From contig NW_006921547.1 of NCBI RefSeq assembly GCF_000340215.1, forward strand, positions 865,324-905,553: a stretch of DNA of 40,230 nucleotides, written 5' to 3'. Below, in pieces: positions 22,544 to 34,639 of this stretch; the stretch's first letter is position 1, and every line of letters begins with the position of its first letter. A model generated the notes under the pieces. It was not told where the DNA came from, did no database searches, and saw only the letters and a list, made by a program, of their open reading frames with translations. The stretch comes from Pseudocercospora fijiensis CIRAD86 (lineage: Eukaryota; Ascomycota; Dothideomycetes; Mycosphaerellales; Mycosphaerellaceae). The position numbers were made by a program, and so were the translations under genes.

Positions 22544-23673
22544 CTAATAGAGATGTCTCGACCCGACTTAATCTTATTACCCCCGCGTAGTATAAAGATT
22601 TCCTCGCAGTATAGAAACTAACCGACGAGAACGTAATAGCTCTTAAAGTCCTACGCGGACCTAACGAACCTAGAACTACGAAGGCAGACATACTTAGGCG
22701 TATATTCGAATAGATCGGTAATTCTATCGAGAGTAACTCGGTTAGGGCGACTATACTCTAGCGGTACGCTTTATAGTACAAGATCTAGGAGACTAGTACT
22801 AATCCTTTACTCTATATATCCTAAGCCTTCGTTCGAAGCCTCGACTAGTACGGCCTAATCTATTACGCCGTCGTCCTCGGAATATCTATAGACGCCTCCC
22901 GCCGAGTAAGTAACCGTATTATCGAAGCCGCCTAGGGCGAAGATTAGTTTACTTAAGCCTCGGAGCTTGTCCGGCTTCCGTTTAGCGCTCTACTTTTAGT
23001 ACCTAAACGTATTCTCGCCGACATTGCAGCTACTACTCGGATTAGACTTAGTCTCGAAGAAGCCTGTCGCTTCTAGATATAAGGCAAACAGAAGAGGCTC
23101 GCGGAAGCCTAGAATAGTCGCGTTAATAAGAGGAAAAGCGCTTTTTACGATTTCATTACCGGTAGTAATATTACCGCTATAAGAGACGCTTATAAACCGA
23201 AACCTAGCAAGGAACGTACGATATAGGCCTACCTACCTAACATTCCTAAAGACTATATCGTTCTCTAAGGCTTTAAGACGGGGCGCAATTTACTAGCGCC
23301 GAAAAAACACCTATTACGCGCCTTACGCAAAAAATATCTAAGGAAACCTAGGGTTAAAGCGGGTAGTAACATACTAGTACTAGATTTATAGCTAGAAGAC
23401 GATAGCGTAGAACCCGATATGCCGGTATTAGACGACGAAGGAGGGAAAGGTACCTAGGACAATTCTCTTAATATAGACGGAGATACGGCTTCTAATTTTC
23501 TTAATATATACGATAGATTAGAGCTCCGTTTACAATGTCGCCGGCTTAGCCGTAGAGAAGGGATAGAAGCCTACTATACCTACTACCGCAAATAGTAGAT
23601 AGACTTTACCTATACTTTGCTACCGAATATTAGAGAGCATCTCGCTACGTTAGGCCGGCTACCGTATATATAA
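22544..23673 (+). pseudogene. Unrecognised plus-strand gene relic (~375 codons)
   Basis: A single frame from about 22544 to a TAA at 23671-23673 is interrupted only by TAG/TAA at probable Gln/Trp codons. It reads LNLITPA at 22567, then VIALKVLRGPNEPRTTKADI, then YGLIYYAVVLGISIDASRR, a basic central part (KKYLRKPRVKAGS) and an acidic patch (LEDDSVEPDMPVLDDEGG) near 23393-23450. I recognise no family. It lies just upstream of, and on the same strand as, the RecQ-like gene, so it could be a separate neighbour or a 5' part of the same locus. The stretch 23680-23790 between them holds a family 2 palindrome pair that could mark an intron. Start uncertain. Confidence 0.6.
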
Positions 23674-23736
23674 ACTTTAATTACTCCGTTCCTACTACGT
23701 ACCGTCCCTATACCTAATATATATAAATACTAACTA

Positions 23737-23780
23737 TTTTGCTATATAGCGAAAGATCTACCCGTTTTCTAGCTAGTAAA
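23737..23780. repeat. Family 2 palindrome pair
   Basis: TTTTGCTATATAGCGAAA at 23737-23754 and TTTTCTAGCTAGTAAA at 23765-23780, preceded by TACTAAC. First family 2 copy seen along the window. Confidence 0.75.
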
Positions 23781-23789
23781 GTAGTTTGC

Positions 23790-26700
23790 ATCTTATACCT
23801 TTTACTTAATCTTACGACCGCCTCGCTTAGAAGCTCGTAACCTATATATATATAGCTCCCTACTATCCCGAAGCGGATTAGCTCGTAGCTATATACTATC
23901 TATTCTAACCGCCTGCCCGGATTTCTAACTAGTTTATACCTACGCTATACTAAGTTATATTCTATACGACCTTCGCCTTATTATCTTCCTATATACTATT
24001 TATAGTAGATACGGCCTATATAGAGATGCTATTAAGGTTTAGGTTAGATAATCCGCGCCTTAACTACTTTAGTCTATAAAGGAGGCGATAGATATACGTC
24101 CGTTAACGCGCTCTCGCGATTGATATATTATTACGATCGAGATTATTAGGGTTATAAGAACTACTCCTAATACCTAGGGACCTATATACCGGAAAGACAC
24201 CGTTTCGAGGATTACTTCTATTATCTTCCTTAATATCGCATTATTAAGTACGTAACTTACCGATACGCCGTGCCCCCTTACTATTTTTACGCTTACCTTA
24301 GCCGCTAATACCGATATACTATTCCTATTACTATCCGTCGCCTTCTTATCGAAGAATTCAAGCCGTTCCCTAATGTTGCTATAATACCCGACTAGGTAAT
24401 TTAGCCCTAGCTAACCGATAATTAAGCCCCGGAGTTCCCGCTCTACTTCGATTGTTTTCGATATACTACCGTCGACGAATAGGGCGAACAATATATAGCT
24501 ATCTTTTACTCGCGTACCTCGATATAAGAGCATTATAAAACGCGATATAAGTAGACTAATACCTAGACTCGGGGCGGTAGTAGAAAAGCCCGCCTATAAG
24601 AGATACCTAATCGCCTATAAGAGAGCAATATCTACGTATAGCAATTCTTCTACCCTAAAGCTAGGTACGAACCTAGATAGAATCGCCTATTCTAGGTCTA
24701 TCGTCGCGCTCGTATAGTACCTATTCCCTCCTTATCGTATAACGACTAGTTTGCGTCTGCCCTAATTAAAGCCTAGGCCGATATCTAGGAGAAACTAGAC
24801 GAGGATCGAAATATCGTTTATAATAGCTTAGCCTACGTATCTGCCCTCCCCCCCTAGATTTAGTAACTCTTTATCGACTTTTACGTCGTCTTACTCTATA
24901 AAGACGAAATATAGGCCGCTATCCGCCTCCCTAAAGAAGATAATAAGCCCTATACCGTAGAAGTTATCGCTATCGCTCGCCGAGCGTTCTCTTATATAAT
25001 AAGGCATTATAGCGAAAGTAGCCCCTATTTTAACCTTACTAATTCCCGTAAGTAAGCCCTCGCTAACTTTTATAATATAATATAGAAGTCTAACTATTAT
25101 AAATATTTTCGCTTTCGGCGCTATAAGACCCGCTTAAGCGAACTTAAATACGCCGACGCTATACTATACGCGCTAGTATATTTTATTCGTTATATCTCCC
25201 CTAAAGTTCTATTTTTCCCTTCTATAATGTCGCCTACTAATAAACTTAACGACGACGTCGACGCCGAAGTCGCTAGTTAAGTAAGCGATAAAGTCGACGA
25301 AAAAGTCGACTATAGCCCTACTTAAGTAACGCCGACCGACGAATAGCGCGAACTCTAGAATAAACTTAGCGACCGCGTCCGAAGCGATATTACCGAAACG
25401 GAAGAACTAGAACTATATCCTCTTATTTCCTAGTTATTACTCTCCCTATTCTAGTACCTAATTAGTAGTCGTCGGTTCTACTCTCTACTCCTTAGCTACC
25501 TCGCCCTTTATATAGTATAACCGTATTCGGGCGTATAGTAGAAGCCGAACGACTTTAATTACTATCTCTCCGCTATTGTTTAAATAGGGCAACTCCTCGT
25601 ATTTAACTACTCCCGGCGTTATAACTAGGGCTTCGACTACGACGACGAAGTTTTAGAGGCTATTAAGTATAAGATAGAGTTACTCTTTACGTAAGAGACC
25701 GCTATCCGAGAAATTGTCCGCTAGCGTAGTGCCCTCTTCGCCTTTACTAGCAACTATATATCGACTAATTAGGCTGTCTAAGCCGCCGACGGTAAATCTG
25801 TTTAATTTAGGGACGTCGTACTACGAGTTATAGACCTAACTACCCTACTCGAGTATTGCTATCGATAGGCGTATAAGATCCTACGGCGCGACCTCCTTTT
25901 CGGACTCCTATATAACTCTATCCCCCTTACTAACCTTTATAACCGCCCTAAAGAAACTACCGTCTACTTTAGCTTCCTCTAAGATAAGCGTAATACTACT
26001 ATCGTTAACCTAGCTCGGACGTTCGTTATTAACGCTATCGCTAGTAATCCGGCTCTATTATATTTATACTTAGAGGCCGGTTTAGATGCACTCCGCCTTA
26101 GCTCGGTAGTCGGCGCGTATAAGTATTGCGTCTAAGAGTTCCTTTAGCTACTTAGCGTCCTTATATTTATTAGTAGCGGTTAGCCCGCCCGCGAACCCGA
26201 ATTCTTCTCGGCGATATAGCGTAACACTTAGTTAGTCCGCTTTATTACTATCCGAGATAGATACGTTATAATTTACCTAACCTATACTAAGCTCCGCTAG
26301 AAGCTAAATAATAAACAAAACGTCCGCTTCCTATTTAAGCTCGGCCGCCTGCTTGTCGATTACCTTATATATATTTAACTATTTCGCGAGCTCTACTAGT
26401 ATTAATCTAATCCCGGGTAGATACTTAGTCCTTTCCTCTAGTCTAAGGATAACCTCGTCTAGTCGGATAATACTATAACCTAATACCTTCGTCGATAGAC
26501 CGTAGCCGCTAGCCTACCCGCCTTCGGTATTAGCGAGTAGTATTACTTCTCCGTCGCTATCGTTAAGAAATTCTTTAGTAAGTTCGTAGGCTTCGATTAA
26601 TCGGACGCGGACGACGAAGACGACGAGGTCGACGATATAGAGGTAGCTATAGCTAGGTAGCGCAACTATAGTCTCTATACTACTAACATTTTATATATTA

Positions 26701-27725
26701 ACGCTAATCTATTCGCCGCGTCGTCTAACTTATAGGATAGCTTAATCTAAGGTAGGTACCGCGTATCTCGTATCTAGTCGAACTTCCTCTAGCTTCCTAC
26801 CGCTATTACTCGCTACTAGGGGACCTAGCCGTCGCTAGGTAGCTCTATTAGCAACCTCTTAGTACTTAAGAATAGTAGTCTCGCCCCTGTCTTTATCCTC
26901 GATAAAGCCCTATAGTATACGCGCGAAATTATATAAAACCCGCGGCTATAGTAGAAGAGCGAGGGTTAAGCGACCGCTATACGATAGATCCTCTCCCTTA
27001 AGGCCTAACTACTCGTCGTCCTCGGTACTAGCGCCGGTAAGAGTCTCCTCTTTATAGTTCCTTACTATATAAAAGGTACGCGGACTACCGTACTTATCCT
27101 TCTACTAGTTACTCTACGAGTTAATATACTTATCCGACTTAAAGCTACTAAAGTGTCCTACGTAGTATAGTAACTAGGAATAGAGCGCCCCGCTTCCTTT
27201 GTCCTAGTTAGCGCTAAGGCCGCCTGCTCTACCTAATTTATTATATATATACGGCGTCTCGGGGTCTAGAACTAGCTCGATCGTATCTTCGTCGACGAGT
27301 GCTATTTAACCGTAACCGCGTTGCCGTACTGCTCTATCTTTTGCTAATTTAGCTATCTCGGGTCGATTAGTACTTAGGTCGTCTACCTAACCGCTACTCT
27401 ACTACTATTAATAGAACCTAAATTCCTATAGCGTAACGTTATCGCCTAGCCTATAATAGTACGGTAGAGTACTAATCGCGCTAATATTATATATCGTGTT
27501 TCCTTATACTAGTAGGTATAGTTACTGCTTATAGCCGTACGACTTATTAGGAAGCAACCTAGGGCGAGTATATTCGTACCTAGCGATCGCGTCCTAGTAT
27601 TCGTATATAGTCTCGACTACGCCGAGTAGCTAGCGAGGGAAATTAATTGCCCGTACTTTACCGCCGCTAGTAGAACTACTAGCGAGAAAGAATAGCTACT
27701 CGACGCCTAGCTTAATAGCACTAAT
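23790..27725 (+). pseudogene. RecQ-type telomere-linked helicase relic with OrsD-like zinc finger
   Basis: The frame can be followed from about 24440 to 27725. The N-terminal part has a degenerate zinc-finger-like motif (DCFRY … EHYKTRYK, 24450-24548) and a VxQFFYP segment near 24640, as in OrsD-type domains. A middle domain contains ITIRDRYVIIYLTY (26244-26285), followed by LLVDYLIYI and DNTIT-YLRR segments typical of fungal telomere-linked helicases. The helicase part has motif I at 27021-27044 (LGTSAGKS, expected LGTGAGKS), motif II at 27294-27305 (DECY, expected DECH) and motif III YLTATL near 27386-27403. RecQ helicases unwind DNA, and subtelomeric copies are common in fungi. The C-terminal lobe breaks off near 27725, before the expected GR-GRDG region, and a minus-strand frame takes over. 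RIP stops make it dead. Start uncertain. Confidence 0.8.
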
Positions 27726-27759
27726 AAAAAAAAACAATAATATACCGGTCGTACTATTT

Positions 27760-29650
27760 ACTTTTCCGTCTAGCGAAATAGTCGGTACGTAGCTATATTA
27801 TCGCTATATTAACTCGGCAGTTAGGCAGGAGTAATAGTCTCTAATCTACTAACGATATTATTGTACTAGTATCCTTATTAAATTAATAACGCTATAGCGT
27901 CGCTACGCTCGTACGCTATAGTATAAGATATCTACCGACGTTAGAAGTAGAGTATATAACTAAACAGTTATAGCTAGTATTTACCTATATCGCTAGACCG
28001 TTTAAGTTAAATACGGATAGAGCGTAGTTAGTCGAGATCTAAAATATAAACTATCTATAAACCGAACTACTATTACTCGATATATTCTACTCTCTCTATC
28101 CTTACCTTAACCGCCTCCTTGTCGCCTTTCGCCTACGTCGTATATTAACCTGCCGACGATAATATACTAATAGTATCGTCGCCCTTCGTTAGAGTATTTC
28201 TACCTATAGACTTGTTATCTCTACTACTATCTCTACGATCTGTTCCTCTAGTACCTCTATACTTAGCTGCTCCTTATTTATTATTCGCCCGTATACTACC
28301 TAGCTAGCCGATAAATCTTCCTCTACGCTCCTTCTCCCGCTTACTCCTTATTTATCGTAGCCTTCGCCTAGTCCGCCTATTCCTCCCTTATTAACTTCTA
28401 TTATGCCTTTATCTACTATTATATTACTACCTACCGGTATACTATCTACCTAATCGCTAGGCCTATTAACCCGCGCTTACGTCGCTAACTTATCTAGTCG
28501 CTATTCCCCTATTTCTATCCTATAATAGTATATTTCCTATATAAATAAAAACGCTATATATTCTACGTAATATAACTATTTCTCCTCCGCCGAGAAGCTC
28601 GCCTAGTTATACTATAGAAGTAGTAGCGGTCGCTCGTATAACTATCGTCGTATTAATATTCTATCGTAATACTCGGCTATATTACCGGTCGCTAGCGCCG
28701 GCTCGGTATAACTCGCTAACATTTAGTAGTCGGCTATCTCGGCAGTCTTACTCGTATCTACGCGACGGCTAGCCGTAGAGAGAAGTTTCGGAATAGCGAC
28801 GTACTCGAGTAGTTTAGTAGGCGAAATCGGATAAAAGTAGGATACGGACAACCTCTAGAACCGACGTCCTCTTATATCTTTCCTCGCTATATATATTAGA
28901 CTACCTACCGTATCGCTACTTTGTCTATTATTATAGCCGATCCTACCTTACGTCCTACTAGAACTATACGCAAACTCGATTAAATTTTACCGTACCGCTC
29001 GTACCTATACGTCCGCCTCTACTTATCGTATACTATTTCTTTTATAATATGCTATTCGCCTATGTACTCTCTCTAGTATACTCGAATAGCGCGGTTATAC
29101 CGCACCGTATTTCGATCTAGGCGTCGTATTTGAAATCCGCGTATATAAGTTAGGTTTGATTTAATATCTCCTCGTACGTCGTCGTATATTATCTATTATA
29201 ATCTCTTATATTCCCTCTAGCCCTTACTATTACTTAGGGGTCGAGCGCTAATACTATAGCTCTCTTACCTCGTATTTATACGTACTATCGACGGCAGCTA
29301 ATAAAGTACTACTTACCCGGGTTATTTCTTACTACCGGTATCTGCTTTATACCTATTATCCTAGCGAGTACGCTAATACCCCGACCGATCGACGTACTAG
29401 CTTAGTTTCTATACTATCGTACTAACTATAGGCCTCCTCTAGTAGTTAGGTTAGATCTCGCTAGTAGAGGACATACTCGGTTAAGTCGGATTATACCCCG
29501 TATAACTCGACGTAGGTACACTTACTAGATAATCTACCGGTTTTTCCCTATCTCGCGATACCCGTATTAAAATACTAGAACCTATCGGTAAAGGAGTCGG
29601 CTAGATCGAGTATTATTAGATATAAGCTATTTATAGAGATCTTATACGTT
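27760..29650 (-). pseudogene. Unrecognised minus-strand gene relic facing the RecQ relic
   Basis: A very clean minus-strand frame covers about 29060 to 28000. It reads SSDTVGSLIYIARKDIRGRRF, then YPISPTKLLEYVAIPKLLST, ASRRVDTSKTAEIADY, SYTEPALATGNIAEYYDR, and then a coiled-coil-like part (EQLSIEVLEEQIVEIVVEIT) near 28200-28250. It remains plausible up to about 29650 with a Ser/Thr/Pro/Gln-rich composition and down to about 27760. I recognise no domain. Its end meets the broken C-terminus of the RecQ relic, so the two converge and one probably truncated the other. It may continue through palindrome-bearing introns at 29843 and 30694 into the minus-strand frame at 30870-32160. Confidence 0.6.
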
Positions 29651-29842
29651 AACCTACTTATATATATAGTATAGTCGATACTACGCCGTAGTGCCGCTAA
29701 ATATCGCTAGCTACGTATAGGAGGTAAATATATATAGTTATAGTGCTACCCGAATTTCTATATCTAGCACTTCTATCGTACGAGACTTAGGCGTTATATA
29801 ACCTAGGGCTAATCTACTAAACGACGATTAGATACGAACCGG

Positions 29843-29894
29843 TTTGCTAGGCGGTAAACTATATTGTCTATATTACTTTTACTAGCTAGTAAAA
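29843..29894. repeat. Family 2 palindrome pair
   Basis: TTTGCTAGGCGGTAAA at 29843-29858 and TTTTACTAGCTAGTAAAA at 29877-29894, followed by GTTAGTACT. Confidence 0.8.
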
Positions 29895-30693
29895 TAGTTA
29901 GTACTCTCGTATCGTAATTGCGGTTACAGTAGATACGTCTACTAGCTACAGGTCGTAGTATAGTAACGCTACTAAGGCTCGAACCCTAATTACGCTATCT
30001 ATCCCTAGATATAGCTCGACTATTATACCTCGCCGACTAGCTTTTATCGTATATCGTCTATTAGGACGTCCGGTATACTATCTATACCGTTATCGCAGCC
30101 TTAGCTATCTTAGTCTAGTATATTCTTGCTTACCTAGTAGTCTACTATTATCTAATCCGGCTATTGTCGAGGCAATCCGATATATCCTTATATTATAATA
30201 CTAATAGACCCGTATACGGACTTAGTAGGCTATATACTAGTTTATATATAGTTATTATATACGCAATAAAATACTACGATTAACTCGGTTAGTAGTCGGT
30301 TCTTAAAACTGTTAACTCGTAATATCGTAGAATAGATAGTAGTTAGTTCGTCTACCCGGGATATACGTCCGAAATTATAGTATATTTTCGAACGACTACA
30401 ATTCTCGAAAACTAATTTCTCCCCCGATCGATTAGATAACAACGCCCTAATCTAACGATATCTTTTATTATTTATCTACCTAAATATAAACCTACTATAA
30501 CCGAGATAGTCCGAGCAAATTAGTAACCTTACCGCCGCTAAGATTTACTCTAATCGCTACTAACCCTCGGGTCTAGCTTACTTACGTATTACGCTCCGTA
30601 TACTAACGGCGTTTTCTAGGGTAGGTTTTATAGGTTACCTCCTCCTACTACCGTATATTATATAGTAAATTATTAATAGTATAATGCTAACTG
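29895..30693 (-). other. Possible minus-strand exon between two palindrome pairs
   Basis: A fully open 66-codon minus-strand frame lies at 30242-30442 and carries on below it through a few TAG/TAA codons to about 30000. It may be an exon of a larger minus-strand gene split by palindrome-bearing introns. I cannot confirm splice sites. Confidence 0.35.
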
Positions 30694-30745
30694 TTTTGCC
30701 GCCTAGCAAACTGCCGGGCTATTATCTATTTTCCTAGCTAGCAAA
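30694..30745. repeat. Family 2 palindrome pair with TACTAAC-type ends
   Basis: TTTTGCCGCCTAGCAAA at 30694-30710 and TTTTCCTAGCTAGCAAAA at 30729-30745. The outside arms CTAACTG and CGGTTAG are also inverted, so the pair forms one larger palindrome. Confidence 0.85.
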
Positions 30746-30869
30746 ACGGTTAGTACTCTTATATAGTCGCATTTATTATCCTATAGTTTAATAGGTTAGG
30801 GAAATACGAGGCGGTCTATATTACTTAACTACTATATCTACCTAGAGACGGTAGTATATATACATCGAA

Positions 30870-32160
30870 TGCATTACGTATGCTATACTTAGTATAGGCT
30901 TATATATGCTCTAGCCTATCGATATATTATAGTTGCCCCGCCTAGAATAGATCTATCGTTTCTAGTATTTCCGAGATACTGCCCCGCGTAGCCTCGAGCT
31001 ATACGGCTACTCCGATACGTATACTATCTCGTATTCTCTAGCCTTCCTCCTATACTATACTTACTATTCGATTAGCGTTAGATATCCCGTCTAATAATAA
31101 AGGTATACACTCGTCGCGAATATAGTTAATTAAATCTTTACCCCTAAACTTAAGTTCTAGGACCTCCTTTATCTCCCCTAATGCTTTATCGAGGTTAGCT
31201 ATACTATGTACGTCTAGTAGCTTACGGCATACCGCCTCTAGAACCGGAATTACCTTAATAGTAAGATCTACTAAATCCTATTATATAGGTAGCCCTACTA
31301 CTCGGCGTAGTAATCGGATACTATTTACTATTAATAAGTAGTCTAGATACTATTTCGCCTAGTATAGGATCGCGTCGGGAAAGTACTCCTACTATACGCT
31401 CTTAATTAATATTATCGTCGTCGTATAGAGTATTAATAGCGGATCGTCTAGATACGTATCTAGTAGTATTAACTTTATATACTATACGGCTAGATAATAC
31501 CTATTTACGGTCGGGTAGTCTATTCGTATTACTGCTATCGTAACCGCTATCCTATCGATAATAAAGCCTACTAGACATATACGGTACCTACTACTATCCG
31601 GTTTTACGAATATATTATCTACGATTAACGTCCTATCGCCCTCGGTATATAGCTCTAAAAGCTCGGGATAGGCGACGACTAGGTACTTAAACCTATCCTT
31701 TACCGTCTCCGGTTATATATAAAAGCCCGCGTATCTTAGTATATTTAGTTCTATGCCCGCGGTCGAATAGTCCGGCCGTTTAATTTTCTTTATCTCCGGT
31801 AGCTACGAGATATCCTTAATAACCTTATCCGCTTGTTTTTTATTTAACCCCGCGTACCGATATACTAACCTAGCTACTACTTTATATACTTCTATCGAAC
31901 GACCCCGGGTATATATTATTATAAACTGCATCCTAATTCGCTAGTACGCCTTCCGCGTACTATACTACTCTAGGTCTACTCGGTCGCTCTCGCCGTAGTT
32001 GTAACGCGTATTAGATTAGTTTATTATCTACTTACCCGGGATCTATTTATACCTCCCCTCGGCCTCTATTATCTCTATAATCCCTCGCTATAGATACGTA
32101 TCTTCTCTATCTCTACCGTCGCCGTACCGGTACGTTATACGAGTTTGTTAACCTAATATA
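30870..32160 (-). pseudogene. Unrecognised minus-strand gene relic (~430 codons)
   Basis: One minus-strand frame from about 32130 to 30880 holds with only TAG/TAA interruptions. It reads IIEIIEAEGRYK, NTRYNYGESDRVDLE, YTRGRSIEVYKVVARLVYRYAGLNKKQADKV, then LEAVCRKLLDVYSIANLDKALGEIKEVLELKFRGKDL (separate readable segments), and ends in a likely coiled coil (LEATRGSISEILETIDLF). I recognise no family or catalytic motif. It may be the upstream half of the gene seen at 27760-29650. The region 32160-33040 upstream is also mutated and has no clear frame. Confidence 0.65.
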
Positions 32161-33110
32161 TTAATATCGTACTTGCTTTTTATAATACTAAATCCCCTCC
32201 GCTTCGCCTATCTATATATAAACTATTCGGCTGCCTAGAATAACGGGAATTAATGCCCGTAGATCCGATCTAGTAGCTTATACGCCCCTATTAAACGCTC
32301 GTATCGCGCCCTAGTATTATCTATCCTACTATCCTTACCGCGAACTTATACTAGAGCGCCGGGCAATCTTACAATTATTAGATATCGCTAGATAGCAGCG
32401 CTCCTCTTGCGATATATCTCCTCTAATAACTTCTCTCGCCCTCTTATATCTCCGCCTAAGCGCTAACGATTCTATTCGCAAACGGCGTATTCGATATCGA
32501 GTAGCGTAAAGTAGTCGTCGGTTATACTCTATAATAGGAACTACGATAGACTTATTATCGCTTTTAGCGTAACTACCCGATTGTCGCGTATAACTATTAT
32601 ACGGTATAGACGATCTATACTACCGTATCTAATACTTACTCGGCTAAGGGGAAACTCTATCCCCCCCTATAAACAGAATCGGCCTCGCTATTAAACTTAA
32701 AGACTAGTTATATCCCCTTCCCTTTCTATAGCGCGTAACTTATACCGTATCTATATATCTACGCTACTATCCGCCCTAATAGATACATCCTTACCTAAAC
32801 TACCTATTATAGGAGATTACTATATCTTATATATATATCTATCTTGCGCGTATAATACTCGGTCGAAGACTCGACCCTCTCTCCTACCTTTATCCTATCT
32901 CGCCTATTTCTACGTAGTATATCTCCTATAGCTTATTATATATATTAACTAATAATACGGCCGGTACTATTGCGTACTATTACGCCGACCGCCCTATACC
33001 TACTAACGCGCCCTATAATCTCGTAATTAATAATACTAACTATTATTCTACCTAGTAAAACAGCTAGTATTACCTTAGGTACCCGCTACCGCGCCTACGT
33101 AGCTCGATAT
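32161..33110. other. Region between divergent genes
   Basis: No convincing frame, although short minus-strand stretches could be 5' parts of the gene at 30870-32160. A family 2-like single palindrome (TTCTACCTAGTAAAA, preceded by TACTAAC) lies at about 33046-33060. Confidence 0.35.
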
Positions 33111-33126
33111 CGCCTTTACGTCTATC

Positions 33127-33440
33127 CTTTACTTAGGCTAAGTTTAACCGTATATTAGCGTGTTTCGGCGGACTTTACTTTATAGTATTAACTAAGGCGG
33201 CGAACGAAGCGCAGTCCCGACCTTACTATATAAATTAGCTACGTCGCCTAGGACGACTCTTTTATACGTATATTAGTAGAGTAAACCGCTAGTCTACCGG
33301 TCTTACCCCGAGCGCTATTAACGTACTAATATAGGTCTCTTCTCGGCCGCTAACTCTCTCTACTTTATAATCTACTTCTACTACTAGCGACCTATACTTG
33401 TCTATCTATTCCTCCGGCCGGCAAACTAGTCTATAGCCCT
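33127..33440 (+). promoter_or_regulatory. Promoter-like repeat, copy 1
   Basis: First of three related ~320-350-bp segments (others at 34299-34606 and 36197-36546). Shared parts are a TTAAGTTTAA-like start, AAGGCGGCGAACGAA, a TCCCGACC box, CTATATAAATT (TATA-like, near 33227-33237), TAGCTACGTCGC, then CCGAGCGC, a pyrimidine-rich stretch, and a family 2 palindrome followed by AGTCTATAG. Each copy lies just before a plus-strand gene frame. The promoter role is inferred from this position and the TATA-like box. Confidence 0.6.
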
Positions 33441-33479
33441 ATACGTACATCCTACGCTACTGTACTATACTACGCTACG

Positions 33480-33995
33480 ACTACCTACTAAGCTCCCTAC
33501 TACGTCCGATTATCGCTATAGTAGACTATACCGATAGTGCCGCCGTCGCGCCCTTCGAGGCCGAACTCTGTCGTCTCTATATTAATAAAAACCGCTAGCT
33601 GTTTTTCTACGCCTACTTAATTAATAAAGAGATCGAATACTACTATAGTCGAATATTAAGCTTCTTTTAGCTCGACCTCGACGGCTATTCCGAAAAGCTC
33701 CGCTAACTCCGACTACGTAAGCTCGCGATCTTCCTAGTTAGTATTAGCTATACTAGATTTTAAAGGGACTATACTCGGTATATTTAGAGACATTAGCCTC
33801 GTATACTAGCGATAGAGTCGTAGAAGTTAAGGTCGGAATCGTCTTTATATAGCTCCGCTACGATAATTAGTATTTATTTAGTTACTTTATATAGAACTAG
33901 GCGTAGAAAAGCCTACGTACGCCCCTAGATTACCTATTATACTATACTCTCGATAGCGGATTAATACGGACGTACGTAGCATTATAGACTATGCC
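33480..33995 (+). pseudogene. Unrecognised small plus-strand gene relic E1
   Basis: The frame from about 33480 reads APFEAELCRLYINKNR, LFFYAYLINKEIEYYYSRILSFF, LDLDGYSEKLR, LRLRKLAIFLVSISYTRF and KLRSESSLYSSATIISIYLVT, with TAG/TAA only at probable Gln/Trp codons. No family recognised. It follows promoter-like repeat copy 1. The end is uncertain, as the frame fades after about 33995. Confidence 0.55.
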
Positions 33996-34298
33996 GTAGC
34001 TTATACTACTATAGTTCTATACTATCTAGCTCTCTATTGCTCTTATCCTTATATAACGATTTAATTTATATATCTGCTATCTTATCCTTTCCTATACTAT
34101 ACGTACCGATATCTCCCGTAAGCGGCAATCGTCGACTATTTTACCGGCTAGTAAAGTCTATCGTCCCTATAGCTACTATAGTTGCCTTATATCCTATCTA
34201 GCTATATATATCTACTATTGCCTCCGCCGGTAGAACGGTCGACTATGCCTTAGGTATCTATTAGCTCGGTACGCTAGTCGTTACCCGACTTTATACCC
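33996..34298. other. Spacer with two family 2 palindromes
   Basis: Palindromes at about 34138-34155 (TTTTACCGGCTAGTAAA) and 34216-34240 (a damaged CCTCCGCCGG core), each near a GTCGACTA sequence. This could be a decayed intron of E1 or its 3' region. Confidence 0.5.
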
Positions 34299-34606
34299 TT
34301 TACTTAGATTAAGTTTAATACTATACTAGCGTATTTTAGTAGACTTTACCTCTCGGCCTCGACTAAAGCGGCGAACGAAGCGTAATCCCGACCTTGCTAT
34401 ATAAATTCGCTACGTCGCTTAGGACGACCTTTTCGTACGCGCCTTAGTAAAGTAAACCGCTAGTCTACCGGTCTTAGCCCGAGCGCCTATACTACGCTAA
34501 TTTATATCTCCTTCTACTCCTCGACTTCTCTTCTATCTTACTACCTACTTCTACTACCGCCTACTCTACTTACCTAGCAACTTTTCTACCTAGCAAATTA
34601 GTCTAT
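34299..34606 (+). promoter_or_regulatory. Promoter-like repeat, copy 2
   Basis: Same order of blocks as copy 1, with the TATA-like CTATATAAATT at about 34397-34407 and the closing palindrome TTTTCTACCTAGCAAA near 34582-34597 followed by TTAGTCTATAG. It lies before gene relic E2. Confidence 0.6.
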
Positions 34607-34639
34607 AGTTATACTACTACTATATCTGTATATATACTA

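Noticed and set aside
22497..22691. 64-codon minus-strand frame
   Set aside because: It lies mostly opposite the longer, better supported plus-strand frame of the 22544-23673 relic.
28500..29850. Alternative plus-strand frame over 28.6-29.8 kb
   Set aside because: It is partly readable, but over 28.0-29.06 kb the minus-strand frame has fewer stops and longer continuity. Above 29.1 kb the strand remains uncertain.
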